Assembly: GCA_947626285.1 (NCBI GenBank)
Contig: CANQRR010000001.1
Location: forward strand, 1 to 64,000
Length of the DNA stretch: 64,000 nt
DNA from: an uncultured Lachnospiraceae bacterium
GTDB taxonomy: Bacteria; Bacillota; Clostridia; Lachnospirales; Lachnospiraceae
Direction of reading: 5' to 3'
Below are positions 51,401 through 59,554 of the stretch, piece by piece; the stretch's first letter is position 1, and each line of letters begins with the position of its first letter. The notes under the pieces are model-generated. The model was not told the origin of the DNA. It saw nothing but the letters and a program-made list of their open reading frames with translations, and did not search any database. Both the position numbers and the translations under genes were made by a program.

Positions 51401-54238
51401 ATCGACGAGCTGGAGAGAAGGCTGAACATTCCGGATGTGAACGGGGAATTCCACCCGCTGTACGATTCTCTGCTGCTTGAACTGAAAGCGGCACGGGAGC
51501 TTTTGGAGATGAAGCTTGATCCGGTAATCGCGGTGGACAGCAGGATCACGGCGCGCAGGGACGGACAGCTTGGCTTCGGCGGATTGAACGCCTGGCAGCC
51601 GGTCGGGAGAACTGCGGCGACCGGCGAGACGCTGGTGGTCTATGTCGGCCACAATGTGAAGAACATCGGCGAGAGCACGAACCTGCGGCTGGTCTTTACT
51701 CAGTATCACGCGGAGGCGAACTCTCTGGCGGCACAGAGCGCGCCTTTGAAGGTCGGGCGGAATCAGGTGATCGTTCCGAAGATGAGCGGCAACGACTTTG
51801 AGCGCGGCGGGCAGATCTACGTTGCCTACGATGGGAACAATCCTTCGGACAAATACGGGATCCGCATCAACGGCGGCGTAAAGATTCCGGTCTTGAATAT
51901 CTACCGAAAGCAGGGAGCTGAGAAAACGGCTGCGATCGCCGCGTATGTCGCGGAGCTGGAGCAGTATGTGCAGACGATTTCCGCACAGCACGAGGCGAAC
52001 CATAAGGGCAAGGCCAATGTAGACTATGCGTACAATGAGAAAAACTGTATTCTGAACGCGACGGATCTGATGATGGAGCACATGATGTACTCCGTCCCGG
52101 CCACGCAGGTGTGGAACGCCATCTCCGGCGCGGGTGATAAGACAGCGCAGCTGGAGAGGTCGCTGGATGCGATGGAGCAGATGATGAAGCTGTTTTACCA
52201 GCACAAAGGACTGACGAGCGACGCTTCGGCGGGGAGCGCGAATCAGCTGCCGTCGCAGCATCTGAACATTCGCTATATGAGAATGTTCGCGGGAGCGTTT
52301 ATGTACGCGTCCGGCAACCACATCGGAATCGAGTGGGATCAGACGAATGTCGCGGGCGCGGCGCAGAGCTGGGATAGCTTCGGCTGGGGCATTGCCCACG
52401 AGATCGGGCACGATATCAACCAGTCGTCCTACGCGATCGCGGAGATCACGAACAACTATTTCGCGCAGCTGATCACGAGGAAGACGAACGGAACGCGGTT
52501 TAAATATGAGGACGTCTATAAGAAGGTGACCTCCGGCGCGGTCGGACGGCATCCGAACGTCGGCGTTCAGCTGGCTTTGTACTGGCAGCTGCACCTGGCA
52601 TACGACGATCAGGAAGATCGGCATCTGTTTGAGAACTATCGGGATCAGTTTGACAATCTGTTCTTTGCCCGCGTGGACACTTACGCGAGAAATCCGAAAG
52701 CGGCGCCGAAGAGCGCGGACAAGGAGAAGGCGAAGGAGCTGACGCTGGGCAAGAGCGTGGACCAGAATCTGATGCGCTTATCGTGCGCGGCGGCGGAGAA
52801 GAACATTTTGAGTTTCTTCGAGCGCTGGGGCATGGCGCCGGACGAGATCACGCTGGAGTACGCGCAGCAGTTCGAGGACGAACAGAAGGCGCTCTACTAT
52901 GTGAACGACGACGCGCGGGACTACCGGGCGGCGCATCCGGGCGCGGACACGGGCAGCCTTGCGGCTCAGGTGACGGCGGAAGTCTCTGCCGTGGATAATC
53001 AGGTGAAGCTTGCGATGAACACAGACGCGGCGGATCCGGGACTTATCCTTGGATATGAGGTCATCCGGGGCATGTACTCCGATGGAGAGAGACAGTCGGA
53101 GGTCGTTGGCTTTATTCAGGCGGACGAGAGCGGAAGCGCGACGTTCGTGGATACGATCTCCACGATCGATAACCGTGTGATGTACTATGAAGTACGCGCG
53201 GTTGACAAGTTCCTGAACTATTCGGAACCGGCGGACGCTGGCTTTGCGAAGATATCCACCGGCGGCGCGCTCGGGAAGGACGCGTGGACGGTGGAGACGA
53301 CGATGACGTCCGCGGATGACACGGATATCGTGTACGATCAGGACGATCCGGACGGCGGCTTTGACAAGGAGAGCGGAGCGGCCGGGAAGAAGTCCAGCAT
53401 CGCGCGAATCATCGACAACGACCGGGAGAACGATCCATATCGCGGGAATTCCGAGGGGAACGCGCAGATCACGATCGATATGCACAAGATATCCGAGGTA
53501 ACCTCCGTGCGATATATGGGCAGCGACCTTGAGTCTGTGAGCGTTTTCGTCAGCAGAGACGGAGAGAACTGGACGAATGTCAAGAAGGATCATACCGGAT
53601 GTAAAGATTGCATGAAGCAATTCCACACGATCTGGTTCGACGCGGCGGATGGCAGGGAGAGAGACAAGTGGATCAGCATTCATGATGCGCGTTATGTCCG
53701 GTTGGAGATTCCGCAGAGCGGTGAGATCACGATCAGTGAGATCGACATCTGCGGACCGTCCGGGGACGATATTGAGTTCTTCAAGGCGGAGGATGACAGG
53801 CCGGCGGTCGGAATACTGGAGACGGAGTTTGTATATGGAAAGGATGCCGCGGATAAGATCCCGGCGGGTTCCCTGATCTTTGCCGGAACCTACAAGGGCA
53901 ATCCGGCCTACAATGTCGTGATGCTGTACGACACGGAAGGCCATGTGATCGGGGCGAGAAACGGAGAAGTACGTGCGGAGCAGATCATCCTCGCGCCGGA
54001 TCCGAAAGGCGACGATCTGGGCGATGTGTCCGAGGGCTACTGGATCTACTATGTGCGGCCCAGCGATCTGGACAAAGGGGCGATTGCGAAGATCAAGGGC
54101 GTGCGCGCAGAACTCTACCGTGTGGACAACGCACATTCTCTGGAGGGCGAGCGCGTTGTCAGTGATACGGGCGTTATAGAGATGCCGAAGGAACTTCCCT
54201 CTGTCAGTCTGACAGGGGTGACGATCCAGCAGGAGTAG
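48404..54238 (+). CDS. Large secreted M60-family (mucin-type) metallopeptidase
   Basis: 1944 residues. ATG 48404 is chosen because AAGGGGGA precedes it and it starts a classical signal peptide (MKRRLAIVLAALLVVQPVAG). Order: Glu/Ser/Thr-rich low-complexity region (about 40-220), a PEGA/carboxypeptidase-like repeat, a dockerin-like calcium repeat (about 328-385: LGDVNGDGDVTQEDVKEIL), FN3-type domains (about 570-790), a beta domain, then the peptidase_M60 domain with zinc motif HEIGH at 1332-1336 and a following Glu (AIAEITNN). FN3- and F5/8-type (discoidin-like) domains follow near the end. M60 enzymes cut mucin-type O-glycoproteins, so host mucus is the likely substrate. No LPXTG; the dockerin-like pair may link it to a partner. 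Confidence 0.88.
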   Translation: MKRRLAIVLAALLVVQPVAGSAFTAAAAEQQIVLPEETNGGMAGEGIDPGQGDSVQPQSSIQTWEEQGTGDPQNGSSPDIFVSVEDPADPSFDASGTEASDQSEPLDTEELPESVESPESAETPETAGESEESSSETLTEPSPETSAEPSTDMTEAELADEPADDVVIVEDEIFLDGIQPVLELTEETESESESESGLEFTLEEESMTETAGLMLLASNELAGKSFLEVKLTASHPAVREHTYTVAVTGPVSGMRTLALPHAGGSSDVARFEVTPGTYTVTVSADKFASYTQEVTVGQHQTARIEVENVRTGSTTDKGATGQKGWLRLGDVNGDGDVTQEDVKEILGAMRSTPLDPFYNLNDAMDEIVDIADLQYAVQSAGESQEATVMLQSLPQEVLADPGTNIDGAENLLSDAGMTQLAPTAQDAAISEANPVTVGFAFAQDKEKVDIDSLPQLGGMTIKAPVKSEDGKASGSEIAAGEAQVEYSYKDAEGNVQEGLLTVDLSGAAQPAMFMEASRISTGTAHVEPDGSLVLDFGGQLAVKRVTIKITGTTKKEEKLVDIAKVEFVNNMADRIPAPELFTPTLNVAGVGNEEILVSWTPQTNVTGYELYVSGPVKRQEGQAEQCLYVSGTQYAIVSIQDKPIKNFAEYTVKVRSVNGEWKSGWSDVVKPIPQPGSTPASVDNVVATGGYRSIHVTWKDMDDANGYMVYYRRKEAGGDFYPVVRDFAQTQEGTGCLDRNSYTITGLDNGTEYELYVIGWNEKGWGSPSITALATTESGDTPLLPQYRLINTSQGQGVLSAHIVSAICGNHRSQKMVESRLDDAKREAGEQPSIKGTPLSNSQWAYGVADDDYVSYWIKNDWDDGVAYPVNDYSKGVTVTLDREYRMNYLTFTAADITGNPERARVVYWNSDTGVGGAVVENSLIRRLDKNNRPYYIVKFHEAVTADQVQLCIGTGYASIDLKIGEIHFHEYDPLDDEIMNLYTDAMHTTLRDGVTEEEIDELERRLNIPDVNGEFHPLYDSLLLELKAARELLEMKLDPVIAVDSRITARRDGQLGFGGLNAWQPVGRTAATGETLVVYVGHNVKNIGESTNLRLVFTQYHAEANSLAAQSAPLKVGRNQVIVPKMSGNDFERGGQIYVAYDGNNPSDKYGIRINGGVKIPVLNIYRKQGAEKTAAIAAYVAELEQYVQTISAQHEANHKGKANVDYAYNEKNCILNATDLMMEHMMYSVPATQVWNAISGAGDKTAQLERSLDAMEQMMKLFYQHKGLTSDASAGSANQLPSQHLNIRYMRMFAGAFMYASGNHIGIEWDQTNVAGAAQSWDSFGWGIAHEIGHDINQSSYAIAEITNNYFAQLITRKTNGTRFKYEDVYKKVTSGAVGRHPNVGVQLALYWQLHLAYDDQEDRHLFENYRDQFDNLFFARVDTYARNPKAAPKSADKEKAKELTLGKSVDQNLMRLSCAAAEKNILSFFERWGMAPDEITLEYAQQFEDEQKALYYVNDDARDYRAAHPGADTGSLAAQVTAEVSAVDNQVKLAMNTDAADPGLILGYEVIRGMYSDGERQSEVVGFIQADESGSATFVDTISTIDNRVMYYEVRAVDKFLNYSEPADAGFAKISTGGALGKDAWTVETTMTSADDTDIVYDQDDPDGGFDKESGAAGKKSSIARIIDNDRENDPYRGNSEGNAQITIDMHKISEVTSVRYMGSDLESVSVFVSRDGENWTNVKKDHTGCKDCMKQFHTIWFDAADGRERDKWISIHDARYVRLEIPQSGEITISEIDICGPSGDDIEFFKAEDDRPAVGILETEFVYGKDAADKIPAGSLIFAGTYKGNPAYNVVMLYDTEGHVIGARNGEVRAEQIILAPDPKGDDLGDVSEGYWIYYVRPSDLDKGAIAKIKGVRAELYRVDNAHSLEGERVVSDTGVIEMPKELPSVSLTGVTIQQE

Positions 54239-54259
54239 GAAAGGAAGGGGGAATCAGCA

Positions 54260-55807
54260 ATGAAAAAGTGGATGAAGTTATGGATATCCGTTCTGCTTGT
54301 CACCGTCCTTTCCGCGATCACGGCGTCAGCGAAGGATGCGGGCGGCGCCTTTCTCCAGACGGTGGAGGGGAGCAATGATCTGTCTGTATCGATCGAGCTG
54401 CCGGGTATCATAGAGAACATCACATCTCTTCATTTCAGCCTGTATGTCTCGCTGGAGGAGGGAGCGATGAGCCAGCCGTTCTTCACGTTTTCCTCGCTGT
54501 TCGCGCCGGAGCGTATGAACACATACGATGCGAATATCACATGGGATGAGGATGGCGGAGATTATATTGTGGACATTGTCCTGTCCGGAAAGAGCAATCA
54601 GAAAATTTTTCTGCTGGACGGTACGATGGACGGAAATATAATGGTCGGTACACTGGACCTGCCGGAGAATGAGCAGTATTATGCGGAGGTTGGCTTTGTG
54701 GCGGCCGATGACGCAGAGGACAGCGTGCCAAAATTGCAGTATATGGACGCGGGTGGCGCGGAGACGGTATCGGTCTCCCTGACGAATGCCCAGACGGTAT
54801 ATGTAGGGACGCGGGCACAGAAAGAATCGGAAGAGCCGACGCCTGTCCCGGAAGAGACAGAGCCGGTGCCTGTTGTTCCGCAGGGGCCTGAGGAGGAGCC
54901 GCTGCCGACGACGCCGATCCCGTCCGGTCCGGCTCCGGGTGAAGATCCGAAGGAGGAGATACAGCCGGATACGGATACTGAGGAGCAGTCGACGTCACAG
55001 TCTGAGGAGCAGTCAACGCCTCAGTCTGAGCCACAGCCGACGCCTCAGCCTGAAGTGCAACCGACGCCTCAGTCGGAACCGGAACGGGAGTCTAAGCCGA
55101 AGCTGAAGCCGGCGGAATCTCCGAAGCACGGACTGGCGGCGCCTGCGCTTACGGTCGTGTCGGTGCCCGGGACAAAGACGATCCGCTTCAGCTGGAAGCG
55201 TGTGAAGAACGCGGTCGGCTATCAGATCTTCCGGTACAATGAGGCGAGCGGAACTTACAAGAGGTGCAAGATGACCACGGGGACATCCTGGACGGCAAAC
55301 GGCAGCAGTGGGAAGACCTATCGCTTCCGGATGCGCGCCTACCGTAAGGTGAACGGCAAGGTCGTATACGGCGCCTACAGCGCGGAGAGGGAAGTGACGG
55401 TATCCGCGTTCAACAAGGCGAAAAAAGTTCGTTTCCGCTTAAGCGCGCCGGAGGATGAACGGCATTTCCGCATTACATGGAAAAAAGTTCCGGGCGCGGA
55501 TGGATATCAGATCCTGCGTTTCAACGCGAAGACGAAGCGTTATAAGATCGTCCGGACGATCCGGGACGGCGATACGCTGGAATTCGAGACAGGCGATTAC
55601 AAATATGGGCTGACCTACAAATTTAAGATGCGCGCGTTCGCCTGCGATGAGTCCGGGAATAGGACGTTTGGGGCTGTGAGCAGGGAGAAGAGCATCAAGA
55701 TACGAAAGCCGTCGCCGGAAGCGGATTCACAGGAAACGCAGGAGAGCGAAGGGCAGAGCGAGACACAGACAGAAGATACACAGACGGAAGAGACACAGGA
55801 AAAGTAA
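54260..55807 (+). CDS. Secreted protein with two FN3 domains
   Basis: 515 residues. Signal peptide (MKKWMKLWISVLLVTVLSAI TASA), an N-terminal beta domain (about 30-170) resembling cohesin or similar jelly-roll folds, a Pro/Glu/Thr/Ser linker (about 180-295) with QPTPQ/EQST repeats, then two fibronectin type III domains (about 298-385 and 390-485) and a Gln/Glu/Thr tail. The stop codon of the peptidase is 21 nt upstream, so the two are co-transcribed. A cohesin-like role binding the dockerin-like repeat of the peptidase is an inference. Confidence 0.75.
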   Translation: MKKWMKLWISVLLVTVLSAITASAKDAGGAFLQTVEGSNDLSVSIELPGIIENITSLHFSLYVSLEEGAMSQPFFTFSSLFAPERMNTYDANITWDEDGGDYIVDIVLSGKSNQKIFLLDGTMDGNIMVGTLDLPENEQYYAEVGFVAADDAEDSVPKLQYMDAGGAETVSVSLTNAQTVYVGTRAQKESEEPTPVPEETEPVPVVPQGPEEEPLPTTPIPSGPAPGEDPKEEIQPDTDTEEQSTSQSEEQSTPQSEPQPTPQPEVQPTPQSEPERESKPKLKPAESPKHGLAAPALTVVSVPGTKTIRFSWKRVKNAVGYQIFRYNEASGTYKRCKMTTGTSWTANGSSGKTYRFRMRAYRKVNGKVVYGAYSAEREVTVSAFNKAKKVRFRLSAPEDERHFRITWKKVPGADGYQILRFNAKTKRYKIVRTIRDGDTLEFETGDYKYGLTYKFKMRAFACDESGNRTFGAVSREKSIKIRKPSPEADSQETQESEGQSETQTEDTQTEETQEK

Positions 55808-55837
55808 AAGTTCAGAAAGAGAGCGGAGGTATGAAAG

Positions 55838-57043
55838 ATGGGACTGATCAAGGCGGCATTGGGTTCCGCGGGCGGCGCGCTTGCGGATGCGTGGAAAGAG
55901 TATTTTTACTGTGAGGCAATGGATGCGGATATCCTCGTGTGCAAGGGCGCGAAGCGCGCGTCCGGGCGTTCCTCGAACAAGCATGGAAGCGACAATATCA
56001 TCACGGACGGCTCCGTGATCGCGGTGGCGGATGGACAGTGCATGATGATCGTCGAGAACGGCAAAGTGGCGGAGGTCTGCGCGGAGCCGGGCGAGTACGA
56101 GTATGACAGCAAGACGGAGCCCAGCATCTTAGGCGGCGGTTTCGGCGAGACGCTCCGGAAGACCTTCGAGGCGATCGGCAAGCGTTTCGCATTCGGCGGC
56201 GAGCCGGCGAAGGATCAGAGAATCTACTATTTCAACACGAAAGAGATCATGGGAAACAAATACGGCACCGCGACGCCGGTTCCGTTCCGCGTGGTCGACC
56301 GCAACATCGGGCTGGACGTGGACATTTCGATCCGCTGCAACGGGGAGTATTCCTACCGCATCGCGGATCCGATCCTGTTCTACACGAACGTCTGCGGCAA
56401 CGTCAGCGACGTGTATGAGCGCTCTGAGATGGACAGCATGCTCAAGACGGAGCTGATGACGGCGCTGCAGCCGGCGTTTGCGAAGATCTCAGAGCAGGGC
56501 GTGCGCTACAGCGAGCTGCCGGGACATACGACAGAGCTGGCGGATGCGCTCAACGAGGTGCTGTCGAAGAAGTGGAAGGATCTGCGCGGGATCGTGGTGG
56601 CGTCCTTCGGAATCAACTCCGTGTCGGCCTCCAAGGAAGACGAGGATATGATCAAGCAGCTGCAGAAGAGCGCGGTGATGCGCGATCCCACGATGGCGGC
56701 GGCCACGCTTGTGGGGGCGCAGGCGGACGCGATGCGCGCGGCAGCTTCCAACTCCGCCGGCGCGATGAACGGTTTCATGGGCGTCAATATGGCGGCGAAC
56801 GCAGGCGGCATGAACGCGCAGAATCTGTACGCGATGGGACAGCAGCAGGCGGCACAGGCGCAGACGGCTTCCGCACAGGCGGCCCCCGAGGGCAGCTGGA
56901 CCTGTTCCTGCGGTGCCGTGAACACAGGAAAATTCTGTTCAGAGTGCGGGGCAAAGAGACCGGATGACAGCTGGACTTGTTCCTGCGGGGCAAAGAATAC
57001 CGGAAAATTCTGCTCCGAGTGCGGAGCAAAACGGCCCGAATGA
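55838..57043 (+). CDS. SPFH-domain protein with double zinc ribbon (YdjI-like)
   Basis: 401 residues. The N-terminal SPFH-like (virion core/YdjI) domain (GLIKAALGSAGGALADAWKE ... EYFYCE) spans about 1-290. An Ala/Met/Gln-rich hinge follows, then two C-terminal zinc ribbons, each of the form WTCSCGAxNTGKFCSECGAKRP. YdjI-type proteins are linked to envelope stress and membrane targeting. Followed by a zinc-ribbon membrane protein and a TPM protein, a conserved-looking trio. Confidence 0.85.
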   Translation: MGLIKAALGSAGGALADAWKEYFYCEAMDADILVCKGAKRASGRSSNKHGSDNIITDGSVIAVADGQCMMIVENGKVAEVCAEPGEYEYDSKTEPSILGGGFGETLRKTFEAIGKRFAFGGEPAKDQRIYYFNTKEIMGNKYGTATPVPFRVVDRNIGLDVDISIRCNGEYSYRIADPILFYTNVCGNVSDVYERSEMDSMLKTELMTALQPAFAKISEQGVRYSELPGHTTELADALNEVLSKKWKDLRGIVVASFGINSVSASKEDEDMIKQLQKSAVMRDPTMAAATLVGAQADAMRAAASNSAGAMNGFMGVNMAANAGGMNAQNLYAMGQQQAAQAQTASAQAAPEGSWTCSCGAVNTGKFCSECGAKRPDDSWTCSCGAKNTGKFCSECGAKRPE

Positions 57044-57194
57044 ATGTGAAAAAGTGATGTGACAGATCGGCGCAGATTTTCCCGGCAGGCGGGTGACCTG
57101 CGCCGGTCACAGATTTAGACCTGTGATCATAGCATTTGCATCAGCCTGCGAAGGCGAAGCAGATGTCTGTGCCGGGCAGGCGAGCGGAGGAAAG
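57044..57194. other. Gap between the SPFH and zinc-ribbon genes
   Basis: About 150 bases; the frame of the next gene extends leftward through part of it but GGAGG before ATG 57195 makes that the start. Confidence 0.4.
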
Positions 57195-58280
57195 ATGGCG
57201 GAAATTTTGGAATATAAGTGTCCGTGCTGCGGGGGCGCGATTCAGTTTGACAGCGCCACGCAGAAGATGAAGTGTCCGTACTGTGACACGGAGTTTGAGC
57301 TGGACACGCTGAAACAGTTTGACGAAGAGAATCTGGAGGAGGACAGGGATCCCAGCTGGGACGCGGACAACGTCGCGCAGGGTGCCGACGAGCTGGATGG
57401 TGAGCAGGAAGGCCTCGTCACTTATGTATGCGAGTCCTGCGGCGGCGAGATCGTGACGGACCGCAACATGGCGGCTTCGAGCTGTCCGTACTGCGGTAAT
57501 GCGGTGATCGTCGCGAAGCAGCTCTCCGGCATGCTGCGCCCGGATTTCGTGATTCCATTCAAGCTTGACAAAAAGATGGCACAGAACCGGTTGAGGGAGC
57601 ATCTCAAGGGAAAGATTCTGCTCCCGTCCATGTTCAAGAGAGAGAACCGGATCAAGGAGATCAAGGGAATTTACGTGCCGTTCTGGCTCTATGACTGTGA
57701 CGCGCAGGCGGATATCCGCTGCCGTGCGACGCGGATCAACAGCTGGCAGCAGGGCGATTACATGTACACGGAGACGCAGCACTATCTGGTGGCGCGCAGC
57801 GGCGATATCAGTTTCGACAGGGTTCCGGCGGACGGTTCCCTGAAGCTGGACAATGCGCTGATGGATTCACTTGAGCCGTACGATTATTCGGAAGCGGTCG
57901 ATTTCCAGACGGCGTATTTGGCAGGTTATTTTGCGGACAAATACGACCAGAGCGCCCAGGAATGCGCGCCGCGCGCGAACGACCGCATGCGCGCGAGTAC
58001 GCAGAATGCCTTCCTGAACACGATCGCCGGGTACGCGAGCTGCGTGCCGGAGCACATGAACATTCAATTGAAACAGGGAAAGATCCGCTATGCGCTTCTG
58101 CCGGTCTGGCTTTTGAATACGGTGTATAAGGGGCAGACCTACACCTTTGCCATGAACGGGCAGACCGGGAAATTCATCGGGAATCTGCCGTCCGACAAGG
58201 GCAAGGCGTTCGGGATCGCAGGCGGCGTGTTCGTAGCGGCTACGCTGCTGTCGTGGATGCTTCTGTGTTTTCTGCTGTAG
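57195..58280 (+). CDS. TFIIB-type zinc-ribbon membrane protein
   Basis: 361 residues from ATG 57195 (GGAGGAAAG upstream). Two N-terminal zinc fingers of CPxCGG...CPYC form (about 8-31 and 78-101: CPCCGG...CPYCDTEF, CESCGG...CPYCGN), a central beta-rich domain (FVIPFKLDKKMAQNRLREHL ... FWLYDCD), and one transmembrane helix at the very end (about 339-360). This family is often next to YdjI-type SPFH proteins. Function not established; a membrane-linked stress role is inferred. Confidence 0.82.
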   Translation: MAEILEYKCPCCGGAIQFDSATQKMKCPYCDTEFELDTLKQFDEENLEEDRDPSWDADNVAQGADELDGEQEGLVTYVCESCGGEIVTDRNMAASSCPYCGNAVIVAKQLSGMLRPDFVIPFKLDKKMAQNRLREHLKGKILLPSMFKRENRIKEIKGIYVPFWLYDCDAQADIRCRATRINSWQQGDYMYTETQHYLVARSGDISFDRVPADGSLKLDNALMDSLEPYDYSEAVDFQTAYLAGYFADKYDQSAQECAPRANDRMRASTQNAFLNTIAGYASCVPEHMNIQLKQGKIRYALLPVWLLNTVYKGQTYTFAMNGQTGKFIGNLPSDKGKAFGIAGGVFVAATLLSWMLLCFLL

Positions 58281-58295
58281 AGGGGGCGCGTAAAG

Positions 58296-59243
58296 ATGTG
58301 GAAGGAAAGAAAGAATCATACGCCGGCTCCTGCATTCGGGCAGACGCAGGATCTGGGAAATGCCGTCGGAGCAGAGGCAGTTGGAAACCTGCGGGTGAGA
58401 GAGCAGGGCAGAAGTCATGAGAATGTGGGGAAGCTGCTGCGGTTTGCGGCAGTCTTTGCGGCAGTTTTATTGTGCCTGAACAGTTCCGGTCTGCGCGCCT
58501 CGGCCAACGACGCGAAAGTCGCGGACGAAGCCGGACTTCTTTCCTATGAGGAGGAAGAGGAGCTGCAGGAGCGCCTGTCAGAGATTGCGGAGGAGTATCA
58601 GAGCGACGTGGTCGTTGCCACGGTAAATTCCTGCGAAGGGATGGACGTGCAGAGTTTCACAGACTGGTATTATTACAAGAACGGTTACGGCTACGGGGAG
58701 AACCTTGATGGGATCATCCTGTTGATCAGCATGCAGGAGCGGCGCTTTCATCTGGCGACGAGAGGCAGCGCGATCGATACGTTCACGGATTATGGGCTTG
58801 AAGTCATAGACAATGAGATCACGCCGCATCTGCGAGAGGGAGAGTATGCAAAGGCATTTAAAAAATTTGCGGATCTCGCGGAGGAATTTCTGGAAGAGGA
58901 TGCGAAAGGCAGTCCGTACGACACGAACCACACATATAAAGACAGTATAAAATCATTGACGTACCTTTTTTTCGCGATGGGGATCGGACTCTTTGCGGCG
59001 ATCATCACGCTGGTCGTGCTGTTCCAGCAGCTTCGCTCCGTGCGTGTAAAGAATGAGGCCAGAGAGTATGTGAGAGAGGGGAGCTTCCGCATCACCCGCG
59101 CGAACGACATTTTTCTCTACCGAACCGTGTCGCGCACGCGGATTCAGCGAGATCCTCCGGGAGGAAACAGCGGAGGAGGCGGGAGCATGACGCACGCCGC
59201 GCCCGGCGGCGGAAGCGCCGGGGGACGCAGCGGATCGTTCTGA
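58296..59243 (+). CDS. TPM-domain membrane protein (YgcG/Psb32-like)
   Basis: 315 residues. First hydrophobic segment at about 46-62, then a TPM domain (about 75-190: DEAGLLSYEEEEELQERL ... GILLISMQERRFHLATRG), a second transmembrane helix (about 218-242), and a Gly/Ser-rich C-terminus typical of this family. It lies 15 nt after the zinc-ribbon gene. Acts in the cell envelope; the exact function is unknown. Confidence 0.85.
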   Translation: MWKERKNHTPAPAFGQTQDLGNAVGAEAVGNLRVREQGRSHENVGKLLRFAAVFAAVLLCLNSSGLRASANDAKVADEAGLLSYEEEEELQERLSEIAEEYQSDVVVATVNSCEGMDVQSFTDWYYYKNGYGYGENLDGIILLISMQERRFHLATRGSAIDTFTDYGLEVIDNEITPHLREGEYAKAFKKFADLAEEFLEEDAKGSPYDTNHTYKDSIKSLTYLFFAMGIGLFAAIITLVVLFQQLRSVRVKNEAREYVREGSFRITRANDIFLYRTVSRTRIQRDPPGGNSGGGGSMTHAAPGGGSAGGRSGSF

Positions 59244-59333
59244 ACAGCTTGAAAGGATACAAGAATTCCATTATCACATTTATGAAAATAGATGATAAGA
59301 GATGGAAACGATATCTAAGAACGAAGAAAATTC

Positions 59334-59362
59334 TTTACAAAAAAGAATAGCTTTGCTATGAT
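59334..59362 (+). promoter_or_regulatory. Sigma-A promoter of the structured RNA
   Basis: TTTACA (59334-59339), 17-bp spacer, TATGAT (59357-59362). The predicted start is near 59369. Confidence 0.8.
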
Positions 59363-59368
59363 ATACAT

Positions 59369-59482
59369 AGAAATAGAGAGAGAAACTTTGAGGTGGTCAA
59401 TTTCGTGGCAGCCACACACCCGTTGGGTCAAAAGAGATGCAGGGGAACGCCACGCCTGCCAAAGTTTCTCCCTCTCTTTTTG
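59369..59482 (+). ncRNA. Free-standing structured RNA with pseudoknot and terminator
   Basis: An 11-bp perfect outer helix (59380-59390 with 59460-59470) encloses ACCC/GGGT (59418-59421 with 59425-59428) and GCAGG/CCTGC (59439-59443 with 59455-59459). The loop of the last hairpin contains GCCACG (59449-59454), which can pair with CGTGGC (59404-59409) to make a pseudoknot. The latter can alternatively form GTGG/CCAC locally, so two folds compete. TCTCTTTTTGTG closes it. It has its own promoter (59334-59362), no downstream gene on this strand and no plausible coding frame. It does not match SRP RNA, 6S, tmRNA or common riboswitch cores that I can recall. Confidence 0.65.
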
Positions 59483-59554
59483 TGTAATTGAGCTGTGCGG
59501 CATTTCTACGCTACGAGCTGTGCGTCACTCGCGGTCGCAGACCGCTCGTGCACG

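Noticed and set aside
59369-59482. SRP RNA, 6S RNA or ZTP riboswitch identity for the structured RNA
   Set aside because: No conserved SRP helix 8 tetraloop region, wrong size for 6S, and the ZTP core and a downstream purine or folate gene are missing.
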